Made by a program: the position numbers and the translations under genes. A DNA stretch of 64,000 bases from Flavitalea plasmicola. Lineage in GTDB: Bacteria; Bacteroidota; Bacteroidia; Chitinophagales; Chitinophagaceae. The notes beneath the pieces are model-generated. The model had not been told where the DNA came from. It made no database searches and was given only the letters and a program-made list of their open reading frames with translations. This document shows positions 7,322 through 15,939 of the stretch, one piece after another; position 1 is the first letter of the stretch, and every line of letters begins with the position of its first letter. Where the stretch lies: the NCBI RefSeq assembly GCF_030546645.1, contig NZ_JAUOTO010000003.1:774956-838955 (forward strand), read 5' to 3'.

Positions 7322-8596
7322 CTATCTCATTATTTTCCCCAATTTGCCTATATATACCGTGCTGCTGCCTTCTTTAATGAATTTCTTATAAATAAGAGGC
7401 GCTAAGACCGCAGCAATTAATGAAATTACTGCCCATTCACTCAGTATACCTGAAATGTTACTACTACTTAAAAACTTCAACAAGGATAATACTCTAAAAG
7501 CGATAAATACTAAAAACAAATTGGTAAATATTGCCCACATCCTGATTGTTTTCCAGGCGGTACTTGTAGGATATTGATTGGATTTCCACATAGAAAGAAA
7601 AAGCATAGTATGGCAGAATAAGATTACTGTAAAGTAAAGAATTATACTATCTATCGAGGCTTCGCCGAGTGCCGCGGCAACCATGCTTTGTAGCAACAAC
7701 AAAAAAAAGCCCACCCATATCCGCATATTTTGCATTTTATTTTTCATATGAGTGGATGTATTGCCGGTCTTCCCTGAAAGTAAATCTACGGCATACTTGA
7801 ATTTTATGATGTTCTCACTGTAAAATATGAGGATTGTATCCGTCGCTATAATGGAAGTACATATGTAACCCCAGGTCCGAAAGAAGACGTTCGGCTTTGA
7901 GTGTCCTGCATAGTCAATCCCAAAAACCTGATCGACTAAAAGTATACAAGTAATTAAAGGACAGCATAGAAATGCACAAACCAACAGCGTGGAAATGTAT
8001 TGTAAAAATTTGGATTCACCGTCCTTTCTGGAATACGAATGAAAACCCATAAAGGGGATGCTTTTTTCCCAGTCTCCGCCGGCAGAGGTCTGGATGTTAG
8101 CCAGGAGCGATTTTCGATGAAATATTTGTTCCGAGAGATCATGGAAAAGGATGAGCAGAATAAAGGGGCTGATAAATAACCATGGAGTGAAAGGGGCATT
8201 TAACCCTAGAATCCCGATGGTTTTTTCATCGTTTTGTACGGATCTTCGAAGATTCTTCACTTCAGTAATGGCCTCTACAATCGCATCTTTATCGACATAT
8301 CCGCTTTTCGCAACTTTATAATAAATGGCATCTTTATCGATAATATCATAAAGAGGTTCTAAGCTATCGGCTTCAATGAAATTCTTTGGAGTTCCACTGT
8401 TTTTGAATTGTTCGAGTAATTCTACATCGACTACATAAATGAAATTTTTGTTTTCGCTGATTCTATAGGATTGTAAAAGCCCCCATGCCACGAGCGTTAG
8501 AACGCCTATTATAACAGCCCTTTTTCTAAGTGATATGTCCGTGGTCTTGATGGTTGATAAAAGCTGATCATGTGGGTTAGTCGAGGCATTTTCCAT
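7322..8596 (-). CDS. Polytopic membrane protein of unknown function, ~424 aa
   Basis: I take ATG 8596 (MENASTNPHDQLL) as start; the frame extends upstream, but the extra 58 residues are in AT-rich leader-like DNA. About eight hydrophobic segments are visible: one near the N-terminus (VIIGVLTLVAWGLLQ), then WLFISPFILLILF, ISTLLVCAFLCCPLITCILL, GYICTSIIATDTILIFY, VGFFLLLLQSMVAAALG, ILYFTVILFCHTMLFL, FTNLFLVFIAFRVL and AVISLIAAVLAPLIY. A ~115-residue hydrophilic loop follows the first segment. It is AT-rich and antisense to the tra genes, so it is probably independent cargo. No family is recognised. Confidence 0.65.
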   Translation of the reverse strand: MENASTNPHDQLLSTIKTTDISLRKRAVIIGVLTLVAWGLLQSYRISENKNFIYVVDVELLEQFKNSGTPKNFIEADSLEPLYDIIDKDAIYYKVAKSGYVDKDAIVEAITEVKNLRRSVQNDEKTIGILGLNAPFTPWLFISPFILLILFHDLSEQIFHRKSLLANIQTSAGGDWEKSIPFMGFHSYSRKDGESKFLQYISTLLVCAFLCCPLITCILLVDQVFGIDYAGHSKPNVFFRTWGYICTSIIATDTILIFYSENIIKFKYAVDLLSGKTGNTSTHMKNKMQNMRIWVGFFLLLLQSMVAAALGEASIDSIILYFTVILFCHTMLFLSMWKSNQYPTSTAWKTIRMWAIFTNLFLVFIAFRVLSLLKFLSSSNISGILSEWAVISLIAAVLAPLIYKKFIKEGSSTVYIGKLGKIMR

Positions 8597-8917
8597 TGGT
8601 AAGGGTTGTATTATTAAACGTGGCTGCCATATATATAGTGTGTAAACCTTATATGTTTTTTGCCTTAAACTGATAATCAGTAGTTTAACTATGATTAAAA
8701 CGATGCTGGAGCGGTGTTTTAACAGGTCTGTTCCTGGGAAAATGTGATGCTGGCATGAAGCAGGATTCAAGGTAGCCGATTGTAAGTGGATCTCATGCCG
8801 ATGTTTATTGCGAAACGTCGTATGAGAATGATCTAATTTTTATAGAGGCATTAATGCCTCTATTTTTTTGCCCCAGGATGTGTTTCATTTTTGTCCTGCG
8901 ATCAAAAACGAACGAGT
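8597..8917. other. Control region before the tra operon
   Basis: About 320 bases shared by the minus-strand membrane gene and the plus-strand tra operon. It holds a strong plus-strand terminator-like hairpin (8842-8869, listed separately). I do not see a clear TAnnTTTG promoter correctly placed for the first tra gene. Confidence 0.4.
8842..8869 (+). terminator. Palindromic terminator-like hairpin upstream of the tra operon
   Basis: A perfect 22-base palindrome (ATAGAGGCATT/AATGCCTCTAT) is followed by a run of T. Its strand is plus, yet no plus-strand gene lies just upstream. It may insulate or attenuate the tra operon, which starts about 50 bases later. Confidence 0.6.
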
Positions 8918-9415
8918 ATGCTACAACAAGTTTCCTGGGGACAGTTTTCAGTTTTTATAATGATTGTAACGAGTGTCTATTATCTCTACGTTGTGATGGG
9001 ATATTATAGGGAGGACGTTTCGGGGTGGCTGAGCCGAAAACGAAAACGAGATCGTGATTCGAATAGAGGATCCAACACGGCAGAAATAAAGGGCGGTCAG
9101 GATGAGTCAGTGCCTGCGCCGGCGGCGAATCAGGCTGAACTTTTCCAGCAAGATCGACGCGGAGGACAGGATGAGGCTCATTTTAAAACAATGGAGCGTG
9201 CCATCGCCGTGATCAGGCAGCTGATTTCACAGGGGATTGAGAATAAGCTGGACAGAGAGAATTTGCTGGACCATATACGGGAAGTATTGAGCGACTACCG
9301 CGAACTGCGGGGGACAGCTTATGATCAGGCGATCAATAATTTCCTGGTGCGGGTATGTTCTTCCGAGTTTTCGCTGATGCTGGGAGAAGGGGAACTGGCG
9401 GAACTATGGAAATAG
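8918..9415 (+). CDS. TraD-position conjugation membrane protein
   Basis: ATG 8918 is preferred over an upstream TTG at 8891. One N-terminal membrane segment (FSVFIMIVTSVYYLYVVMGYY) is followed by a charged linker rich in Arg, Asp and Gln. A helical cytoplasmic domain then covers residues ~85-165 (MERAIAVIRQLISQGIE ... LLDHIREVLSDYREL). It is 37 bases before traE and the first gene of the operon, where CTnDOT-like clusters carry a variable traD. I recognise no catalytic motif. The role in the transfer apparatus is inferred from position alone. Confidence 0.6.
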   Translation: MLQQVSWGQFSVFIMIVTSVYYLYVVMGYYREDVSGWLSRKRKRDRDSNRGSNTAEIKGGQDESVPAPAANQAELFQQDRRGGQDEAHFKTMERAIAVIRQLISQGIENKLDRENLLDHIREVLSDYRELRGTAYDQAINNFLVRVCSSEFSLMLGEGELAELWK

Positions 9416-9451
9416 GGCGAGTGATTTTTTAACCTTAAACATAGTGTGATT

Positions 9452-9769
9452 ATGAGGTGCAGGATTTTGTGGAAAAGGGGTGGACTGCTGGGCGGCGGGA
9501 TGTTTATGCAGGTGTGGGCATTCGCACAGACAGCGGACGGTAACCAGGGGCTTAACCAGGCTAATACGATGGTGCGAGGGTACTATGAGACGGCGACTAA
9601 TTTGATGTTCGGCATCGGCGCGATCCTGGGGATCGTGGGTGCCATAAGGGTTTTTTCGATGTGGATCAACGGTGAGCCGCACATGGGTAAGGTGGCGGCT
9701 ATGTGGTTCTCGGCCTGCATATTCCTGGTGGTGGTGGCTACAGTCATTAAATCATTTTTCGGATTGTAA
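9452..9769 (+). CDS. traE: TraE (DUF4134) conjugation membrane protein
   Basis: A 105-residue protein with a signal-like N-terminus ending in AFAQ. It has the DUF4134 pattern: GLNQANTMVRGYYETATNLM, a first membrane helix (GIGAILGIVGAIRVF), a short WINGEPHMG linker and a second helix (FSACIFLVVVATVIKSFFG). In Bacteroidota conjugative transposons TraE is the VirB2/VirB3-region small membrane protein placed just before TraF and the TraG ATPase, exactly as here. ATG 9452 was chosen over GTG 9446. Confidence 0.88.
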   Translation: MRCRILWKRGGLLGGGMFMQVWAFAQTADGNQGLNQANTMVRGYYETATNLMFGIGAILGIVGAIRVFSMWINGEPHMGKVAAMWFSACIFLVVVATVIKSFFGL

Positions 9770-9780
9770 CTGCGGGGGAG

Positions 9781-10122
9781 ATGGCAACGAAGAGCTATAG
9801 TATCAACAAGGGCATCAACCGGCCCATCGAGTTCCGGGGTTTGAAGGCTCAGTACATTGGATATCTCGCGGCATGTGTGGTAGGATCACTGGTGGGATTT
9901 GGCGTGTTGCACGCCTGCGGGATCAGTCTTTATGTATGTACGCCTTTGACCCTGGGCCTCGGCGGGTGGATGGTTGCAAGGGTCTTCCGGATGAGCAAAC
10001 GGTACGGGCAATACGGGCTGATGAAAAAGAGCGCCCGCAAGCAGCTGCCGAAGGCGTTACTATCGAGGTCAAGAAAAATGTTTATTCATTTATACAGGGA
10101 TTACGTTTGGACCGCTAAGTGA
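9781..10122 (+). CDS. traF: TraF (DUF4133) conjugation protein
   Basis: The 113-residue protein starts SINKGINRPIEFRGLKAQYI, the characteristic TraF/DUF4133 signature. Two membrane helices follow (YLAACVVGSLVGFGVLHA and VCTPLTLGLGGWMVARVF), then a basic tail. It is a VirB3-like inner-membrane component that works with the VirB4-type ATPase. It sits 11 bases after traE and 23 bases before traG. Confidence 0.9.
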   Translation: MATKSYSINKGINRPIEFRGLKAQYIGYLAACVVGSLVGFGVLHACGISLYVCTPLTLGLGGWMVARVFRMSKRYGQYGLMKKSARKQLPKALLSRSRKMFIHLYRDYVWTAK

Positions 10123-10145
10123 GGGGATATGGAACGGTGCGTTGA

Positions 10146-12632
10146 ATGCCTGTGAAAAGAAGGGAGTGTGTTATGTACGGACAACTGGATGAGCGGCTGC
10201 CGATCTTCGAGGTGGCGGATGACTGGCTCGTGAACAAGATGGGCGATGTGGGTATCGGACTGGAAGTAGAGAAGCCGGAGCTGTACACGCTGGGGGAGAA
10301 TGACTACGAGACTTTGCACCAGTCATTTGTAAAGGGGTTGAAGGCGCTGCCGGACGGAACCGTGTTGCATGTGCAGGATATTTACCGGAGGGAGCGGTAT
10401 CGGGCGGAGCATTCGCCTGGCGGAGCGAGCTTCCTTGGCCGGGCAAGCGAGCGGTTTTTCGAAGGGCGTCCCTTTTTGCGGCACCAGTGCCATATGTACC
10501 TGATCCGGAGGCCGGCTGGGCGGAAGGCGGTGACGTCGGCGTCATCGGGATTGCTGCGGAAGGTGCTGGTGCCGGCTGATACGATCGATATGCAGGCTGC
10601 ACGGGCGTTCGAAGATGCGGTGATGCAGTTTGTTCGGATACTCGAAGATTCGGGGTTGATGAAGGTCAGGAGGCTGAGAACAATGGAATTGGTAAGTACG
10701 GAGAAGAAGGCTGGAAAGATTGAACAGTATTGTTATCTGCTGGACGACCAGGAAAGGCCGGTGATCCGGGACATTGGACTGGGAGATCATGTGCGGGTGG
10801 GTGATCAGGAGGCTGTGATGTTTACGCTGGCGGATGCTGAAGGGTTGCCGGGGAAATGCTCGCCGTCGGTGGGATATGAAAGGTTCAGTACGGAGAAGAC
10901 GAGGTTTCCTGTTGGATTTGCGGCCGGGTTGGGTTTGTTGCTGCCCTTCGATCATATCTACAATCAGTACATCGTGCTGGAAAATGCGGGGGCGGCGATG
11001 CGGCGTCTGGAGCGTAAGCGGCTGCGTCTGCAATCCCTGGCGAAGTATTCGCGGGAGAACGCGCTGGCGCTGGAAGCCGTGAATGCCTTTCTGAACGAGG
11101 CGATCAGCCAGCAACGGCGGCCGGTGAGATTTCATGCGAATGTGCTTGCCTGGACGGATCAGCCGGAGGAACTGAAGGAGATCAGGAAAAGGATCGGGTC
11201 GGCGATGGCGGCAATGGATGCGGTGGCGCACCAGGAGACGGTGGGGTTGCGGCAATTGTGGTGGGCGGGGATACCGGGGAACGGGGGCGACCTGCCGGAG
11301 AACGAGTGTGTGGATACTTTCCTGGAACAGGCCTGCTGTTTCCTGGGAATGGAGTCGAATGTGCGGAGTGCGGACCGGGGTATCCGTTTCGGGGACCGTA
11401 TTACCGGAAAGCCTGTCAACCTGGATCTGTTCAACCACCGGGCGCTGACCAATCGGGGGGCCTTTGTCTGCGGTAGCTCTGGCGGCGGGAAATCCATGCT
11501 TTGTGCGCATATATTCCGATCTCTCTACGATGCCGGCGGTCATATCGTGGTTGTCGATATTGGGGGCAGCTATAAGGGGCTTTGCGAGTTGGTGGGTGGG
11601 TACTATCTGACGTATAGGGAAGAGGACCCGATCCGGTTTAATCCGTTTTACCTGGCTCCGGGGATTTCTCTGGATACGGAAAAGAAGGAGAGCCTGAAGG
11701 CATTACTGGCTACCCTTTGGAAACAGGAACACGAAACCTTTAATCGGAGCGAATATGTGGCTTTATCGAACGCCTTGCAGGGTTACTACGCCCGGCTGGA
11801 GGGGGACTCTTCGATCTTCCCGTGCTTCAACAGCTTTTATGAATTCCTTCAATCGGACTATGTATTGTCATTGAAGGAGCAGGGGGTAAAGGACCGCGAC
11901 TTCGACATCGAGAATTTTCTGTACGTGCTGCGTCCTTATTTCCGGGGCGGCGAATTCGACTACCTGCTGAATGCTACGGAGAATCTGCAGCTGCTGACGG
12001 AACGATTCATTGTCATAGAGCTGGATGCGATTAAAGATCATCCGATCCTGCTGCCCGTGGTTTCCCTGATCACGATGGAACTAACGATGACGAAGATGCG
12101 CAGGATTCCTTCGGTGCTGAAGGCTTTTGCCATCGAGGAGGCCTGGAAGCCCATGATGCAGGCGGGTATGTCACAATTCATGAAGTATGCCTGGAAGACG
12201 TTCAGAAAGCTGTATGGGATCCCGATGGTGGTCACCCAGGAAATTGACGACCTGTTGAGCTCTCCGATCATCAAGGAAGCGATCATTGGGAACTCGGATA
12301 TTAAGATCCTGATGGATATGCGCAAGTTTGTTAACAAGTTTGATGCGCTGCAATCCACGTTAGGGATGTCGGAGAAGGGGAAGACGATGCTTTTTTCGGT
12401 GAATCGGGCCAATGAGCCAGGGCGCAGGTACCGGGAGTTCTATGTGGAGCTGGGTGGTGAGGTGATGATGGTCTTGCGGTATGAGCCGTCGCCGGAGGAA
12501 TACTATACGTATACGACGGAGGCCAGTGAAAAGGTCAAGGTGATGGAATATGCGCGTAGGCATGGGAGTATGGAGCGGGGGATCGAGGTATTAGTGACGG
12601 AGCTGGAGCATGGGCGCCGGCAGGGGAAGTAA
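10146..12632 (+). CDS. traG: TraG-family conjugation ATPase (VirB4-like)
   Basis: An 828-residue VirB4-type ATPase that powers assembly of the transfer channel at the inner membrane. The N-terminal domain carries the TraG signature LPIFEVADDWLVNKMGDVGIG. The Walker A motif GSSGGGKS is at residues 443-450, and a Walker B-like strand (RFIVIELDAI) is near residue 620. FAIEEAWKPM and TQEIDDLLSSPIIKEAII are the conserved C-terminal motifs of this family. Full length, no frameshift. The start may be ATG 10146 or ATG 10173 (MYGQLDERLP); the latter fits the family better but the former gives the longer frame. Confidence 0.93.
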   Translation: MPVKRRECVMYGQLDERLPIFEVADDWLVNKMGDVGIGLEVEKPELYTLGENDYETLHQSFVKGLKALPDGTVLHVQDIYRRERYRAEHSPGGASFLGRASERFFEGRPFLRHQCHMYLIRRPAGRKAVTSASSGLLRKVLVPADTIDMQAARAFEDAVMQFVRILEDSGLMKVRRLRTMELVSTEKKAGKIEQYCYLLDDQERPVIRDIGLGDHVRVGDQEAVMFTLADAEGLPGKCSPSVGYERFSTEKTRFPVGFAAGLGLLLPFDHIYNQYIVLENAGAAMRRLERKRLRLQSLAKYSRENALALEAVNAFLNEAISQQRRPVRFHANVLAWTDQPEELKEIRKRIGSAMAAMDAVAHQETVGLRQLWWAGIPGNGGDLPENECVDTFLEQACCFLGMESNVRSADRGIRFGDRITGKPVNLDLFNHRALTNRGAFVCGSSGGGKSMLCAHIFRSLYDAGGHIVVVDIGGSYKGLCELVGGYYLTYREEDPIRFNPFYLAPGISLDTEKKESLKALLATLWKQEHETFNRSEYVALSNALQGYYARLEGDSSIFPCFNSFYEFLQSDYVLSLKEQGVKDRDFDIENFLYVLRPYFRGGEFDYLLNATENLQLLTERFIVIELDAIKDHPILLPVVSLITMELTMTKMRRIPSVLKAFAIEEAWKPMMQAGMSQFMKYAWKTFRKLYGIPMVVTQEIDDLLSSPIIKEAIIGNSDIKILMDMRKFVNKFDALQSTLGMSEKGKTMLFSVNRANEPGRRYREFYVELGGEVMMVLRYEPSPEEYYTYTTEASEKVKVMEYARRHGSMERGIEVLVTELEHGRRQGK

Positions 12633-12643
12633 AACCATAGGGC

Positions 12644-13396
12644 ATGGAAAAGAAAAAGAATTGTAGGACGGGTGAAGGTGTGGACAAGGGCAGGTATGCC
12701 GAAAGGGATAACAGGATGGGGCGCCGTGGAGCAATGGTTGGGCTGGCGCTTCTCCTGGCCTGCCTGGCGCCGGGTCGATCGGACGCGCAGGGTCTGGATA
12801 TTATATCGGTCATTAATTCGGCGGTGAAAAGGGTGATCGTGGCGATGGACCTGAAGATTGTGCGGATGCAAACGGAAACGATCGGTCTGCAGAATGAGGA
12901 AAAAGCGGCGGAGAACGAGATGCAGCAGTCGGAATTGTCCGGGATCATTGGCTGGGTGCAGGAGCAACGGGATCTTTTTGCTGGTTATTACCAGGAACTG
13001 CGGGAAGTGAAGAATATTATTGCCGCGTACGAGGAAGTAAAAACGATGATCGATAAGCAGGGGAAGATCATCGCCGGATACCAGCAGGCGTATGCTGTAC
13101 TGCGGCAGGACAAGCATTTTAGCGCGGATGAGCTTAGTCATCTATCTGCTGTGTTGTCCGGGATTGCGCGTCAGAGTAGTCAAAACCTCAGTCGGCTGAC
13201 GATGGTGGTTACCAGCCTGCTGACACAAATGGGCGATGCGGGTCGGTTGGAGATCATTGACGAGACGGGAAACGATATCGACCGGAATTACCGGGACCTC
13301 GCGCAGTTTAGTCAGGAGAGTTTCCTGCTTAGCATGCAGCGGGCCCGGGATGCTAATGATATCGCTGTTACGAGGGCGTTGTATGGGATGCAATAA
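12644..13396 (+). CDS. Secreted TraI-like conjugation protein, paralogue 1
   Basis: A 250-residue protein with a basic N-terminus and signal peptide (MVGLALLLACLAPGRSDAQG). Long helices follow: LKIVRMQTETIGLQNEEKAA, YYQELREVKNIIAAYEEV and HLSAVLSGIARQSSQNLSRL. It ends AVTRALYGMQ. Two further genes downstream have the same design and end, so this is the first of three tandem paralogues. In CTnDOT-like clusters this position holds TraI (DUF4141-type), a periplasmic helical protein that may play a VirB5-like role; that role is inferred. Confidence 0.75.
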   Translation: MEKKKNCRTGEGVDKGRYAERDNRMGRRGAMVGLALLLACLAPGRSDAQGLDIISVINSAVKRVIVAMDLKIVRMQTETIGLQNEEKAAENEMQQSELSGIIGWVQEQRDLFAGYYQELREVKNIIAAYEEVKTMIDKQGKIIAGYQQAYAVLRQDKHFSADELSHLSAVLSGIARQSSQNLSRLTMVVTSLLTQMGDAGRLEIIDETGNDIDRNYRDLAQFSQESFLLSMQRARDANDIAVTRALYGMQ

Positions 13397-13405
13397 AAAG
13401 TAATT

Positions 13406-14047
13406 ATGAAACGGGTGTTGTGGGTATTGTTGTGTATGGGACTGGGGTTCGTCGGGAATGCGCAAACATTTGCGGAATGGTTTAAGCAAAATTCCACCCG
13501 GCGGAAATATTACGGGAAGCAGATCGCGGCGCTTCAAATGTACATTGGGCAGGTGGAGAAAGGCTACCAGCTCGTCGAGTCGGGCCTGGGAACGATCCGG
13601 GATATCAAGTCGGGGGAGTACAACATGCACAATGCCTTCTATACGGCCCTCGGGGAGATCAATCCTTCCATTCGAAACCTGGCTGAAGTGATCGAGATTG
13701 CTGCCTTGCAGGTCGCCATTGTGGAGCGGTTTACGGGGGTGCTGGCGCGGTACGGGGAAGATTCCCATGGACATAGTGATCAGGTAGCCTATCTCTCCGA
13801 GGTATATACCTCCGTGTTGAACGCCGGACTGGCGGATGTGAATGCCCTGCTGGACATTCTGACGGTGAATAAGCTGCAGCTATCGGATGATCAGCGGGCG
13901 GGGCGTATCCGGAACCTGGATACAGCCATGCGGGACAGGTATGCCTTTACGATGGTTTTTACGGACCAGGCGGATTTGCTGGCGCGGGAGCGGCAGGCGG
14001 AGAGGGCTAACCTGGGGGTGGTGAAAGGGTTGTATGGGATTCCATAG
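13406..14047 (+). CDS. Secreted TraI-like conjugation protein, paralogue 2
   Basis: 213 residues with a clear signal peptide (MKRVLWVLLCMGLGFVGNAQ). Helical segments include KQIAALQMYIGQVEKGYQLV, YNMHNAFYTALGEINPSIR and LTVNKLQLSDDQRAGRIRNL, and the end is VVKGLYGIP. Layout and C-terminal LYG motif match the genes before and after it. It starts 9 bases after paralogue 1. It is probably periplasmic and part of the transfer machinery; I recognise no enzyme motif. Confidence 0.72.
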   Translation: MKRVLWVLLCMGLGFVGNAQTFAEWFKQNSTRRKYYGKQIAALQMYIGQVEKGYQLVESGLGTIRDIKSGEYNMHNAFYTALGEINPSIRNLAEVIEIAALQVAIVERFTGVLARYGEDSHGHSDQVAYLSEVYTSVLNAGLADVNALLDILTVNKLQLSDDQRAGRIRNLDTAMRDRYAFTMVFTDQADLLARERQAERANLGVVKGLYGIP

Positions 14048-14097
14048 GGGGGGCTCGGGTTGGTGACCGGTAGTTTACGGAAAGACAAAAATGGTTT

Positions 14098-14751
14098 ATG
14101 AAAAAGAAAATGAGCGGGCGGCGGTGGTTGATCTTCTTACTGCTGCTGGTATTGCCGGCGAGGGATTTGCTGGCGCAATCGGTGGCGGACAATATTGAGC
14201 AGTTGCTCCTGGACGTGCAGAAGCTGTCTCAGCTGAAGCAGATCCTTGCGGAGATGTGTCAGGGGTATACGATCGTGAAAAATGGATACGAGGACATCAA
14301 GCGCCTGAGCCAGGGGACGTTTTCTCTTCACAAAGCTTTCCTGGATGGACTGCTCGCGGTGAGCCCGGCGGTTAGCTCTTATGCGAAGGTGGCGGACATT
14401 ATCAGCAAGGAGGCGAGATTGGTTAAAGACTGTCAGGAGGCGAACAGGTATTTTCGAAACAGCGGGCGGTTTACCGCGCAGGAGCTGGGTGTTTTTTCTT
14501 CGACGTATGGCAATTTGCTGCAACGGGGATTGAAGAATATTAATGAGCTGTCGATGGTGATCACGGGCGGCGCGTTGCGGATGAGCGACGCAGAAAGGTT
14601 GTCGGCAATTGACCGGATCGATGGGGATATGACGGGGCAGCTGAGCTTCCTGCATACGTTCAATAATAATGCGGCGCTGCAAGCGGTGCAACGGGGTCAG
14701 GCGGCGCAAGACGCTGCAACGGTCAGGGCCTTGTATGGGATCGGGCCATAA
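14098..14751 (+). CDS. Secreted TraI-like conjugation protein, paralogue 3
   Basis: 217 residues with signal peptide (RWLIFLLLLVLPARDLLAQS). It has helices LLLDVQKLSQLKQILAEMC and SLHKAFLDGLLAVSPAVSS, then ITGGALRMSDAERLSAIDRI, and ends AATVRALYGIGP. The last segment parallels the equivalent region of paralogue 2 (KLQLSDDQRAGRI), supporting common descent. Proteins of this type are sometimes auto-named TerB tellurite-resistance proteins; nothing here supports a tellurite role. It is followed directly by traJ. Confidence 0.75.
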   Translation: MKKKMSGRRWLIFLLLLVLPARDLLAQSVADNIEQLLLDVQKLSQLKQILAEMCQGYTIVKNGYEDIKRLSQGTFSLHKAFLDGLLAVSPAVSSYAKVADIISKEARLVKDCQEANRYFRNSGRFTAQELGVFSSTYGNLLQRGLKNINELSMVITGGALRMSDAERLSAIDRIDGDMTGQLSFLHTFNNNAALQAVQRGQAAQDAATVRALYGIGP

Positions 14752-14805
14752 GCAAGTGGTTAGTGTTGCGTGAATCAGACGGGGAAACGTTTAAAAAAGA
14801 TTGAC

Positions 14806-15894
14806 ATGGCAAAGAGGGGTTGGGTTTTCCTGGCGTTGGCCGGGGTAGGAATGGTATTGCCGGCAGGGGCGTGGGCGCAGGATGCGCCGGTGACGGGGCT
14901 GTCTACGAATATCAAGGGGTTACAGGCTACGCTGGAGCATGTATATGGGACGATGATGAGCCATTGCGGGGAACTGATGGGAGTCGGGCAGGGGCTGGCT
15001 GGTTTCGGGGCCTTGCTGTATATCTCTTACCGGGTGTGGGGGCACCTGGCGAGGGCGGAAGCGATCGATTTCTTTCCATTGCTGCGGCCGTTCGCGCTCG
15101 GATTGCTGATCTCGTTCTATCCTGCCTTTATCGGGCTCGTCAACTCGGTGCTACAGCCGGTCGTATCCGGCACGGCGGCGCTGGTAGATGATGCGAATGC
15201 GGCGAACACTAGGCTCTTGCAACAAAAGGAGGCAGCGCTGGAAAAGTCGACGGACTGGCAGATGTATGTCGGACCGGATGGCAGCGGCAGCCTGGAAAAA
15301 TGGGAGCAGTACAGCGGGGACGCGGCGTCCGGAGCGTTCTCGGGTTTGACGAACGCCCTGAAGTTCCAGCTGGCGAAGATCAGCTATAATTTTCGTAACG
15401 GGGTGAAGGTGGCGCTTTCGGAAATACTGGAGATCGTTTACGAGGCGGCCGCTTTATGCATCAATGCGCTGCGAACCTTTGAGCTGGTGTTGATGGCCAT
15501 CCTGGGACCGCTGGTGATCGGGTTGTCGGTGTTCGATCCGTTCAAACACGTATTGTCGGCCTGGCTTGGCCGGTACATCAATGTATTCCTTTGGCTGCCG
15601 GTGGCGAATATCTTCGGGTCTTTATGCGGGCAGATCCAGGCGGAGATGATCAGGATAGACATCCAGCAGGTGCAGGCGTCGGGAGCTACGGCTTTCGGGC
15701 CGACGGATGTCGGCTATATGATCTTCCTGATCATCGCTATCATCGGGTACTTCTGCGTTCCGTCGATCACCAACCATATTATCAATGTCTTTCCATCAGG
15801 GGGCGGCTCGCTGCTGAGCCGGGTGTCGGGGGCTGGACGTAGTGCAGCGGCGGTGCCTGTGCAGGTCACCTCGGGTAGTTCGGAGGTTTCATAG
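14806..15894 (+). CDS. traJ: TraJ conjugation membrane protein (VirB6/TrbL-like)
   Basis: ATG 14806 (MAKRGWVFLALAG) is preferred to an upstream GTG at 14770. A signal peptide ends AWAQDAP. Membrane helices include LAGFGALLYISYRVW, LRPFALGLLISFYPAFIGLV, TFELVLMAILGPLVIGLSV, YINVFLWLPVANIFGSLCG and IFLIIAIIGYFCVPSI. The ELVLMAILGPLVIGLSVFD and PSITNHIINVFPSGGG stretches are typical of TraJ. It is the polytopic inner-membrane channel component of the Bacteroidota transfer system. The C-terminal Ser/Gly-rich tail is cytoplasmic. Confidence 0.88.
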   Translation: MAKRGWVFLALAGVGMVLPAGAWAQDAPVTGLSTNIKGLQATLEHVYGTMMSHCGELMGVGQGLAGFGALLYISYRVWGHLARAEAIDFFPLLRPFALGLLISFYPAFIGLVNSVLQPVVSGTAALVDDANAANTRLLQQKEAALEKSTDWQMYVGPDGSGSLEKWEQYSGDAASGAFSGLTNALKFQLAKISYNFRNGVKVALSEILEIVYEAAALCINALRTFELVLMAILGPLVIGLSVFDPFKHVLSAWLGRYINVFLWLPVANIFGSLCGQIQAEMIRIDIQQVQASGATAFGPTDVGYMIFLIIAIIGYFCVPSITNHIINVFPSGGGSLLSRVSGAGRSAAAVPVQVTSGSSEVS

Positions 15895-15939
15895 GGGCTT
15901 TTAGTTACGGATATGTGCGAACGATAAAAATGAGGGGTT

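Noticed and set aside
14098-14751. TerB tellurite-resistance reading for the third secreted paralogue
   Set aside because: Its position in the tra operon and homology to its two neighbours point to conjugation, not tellurite resistance.
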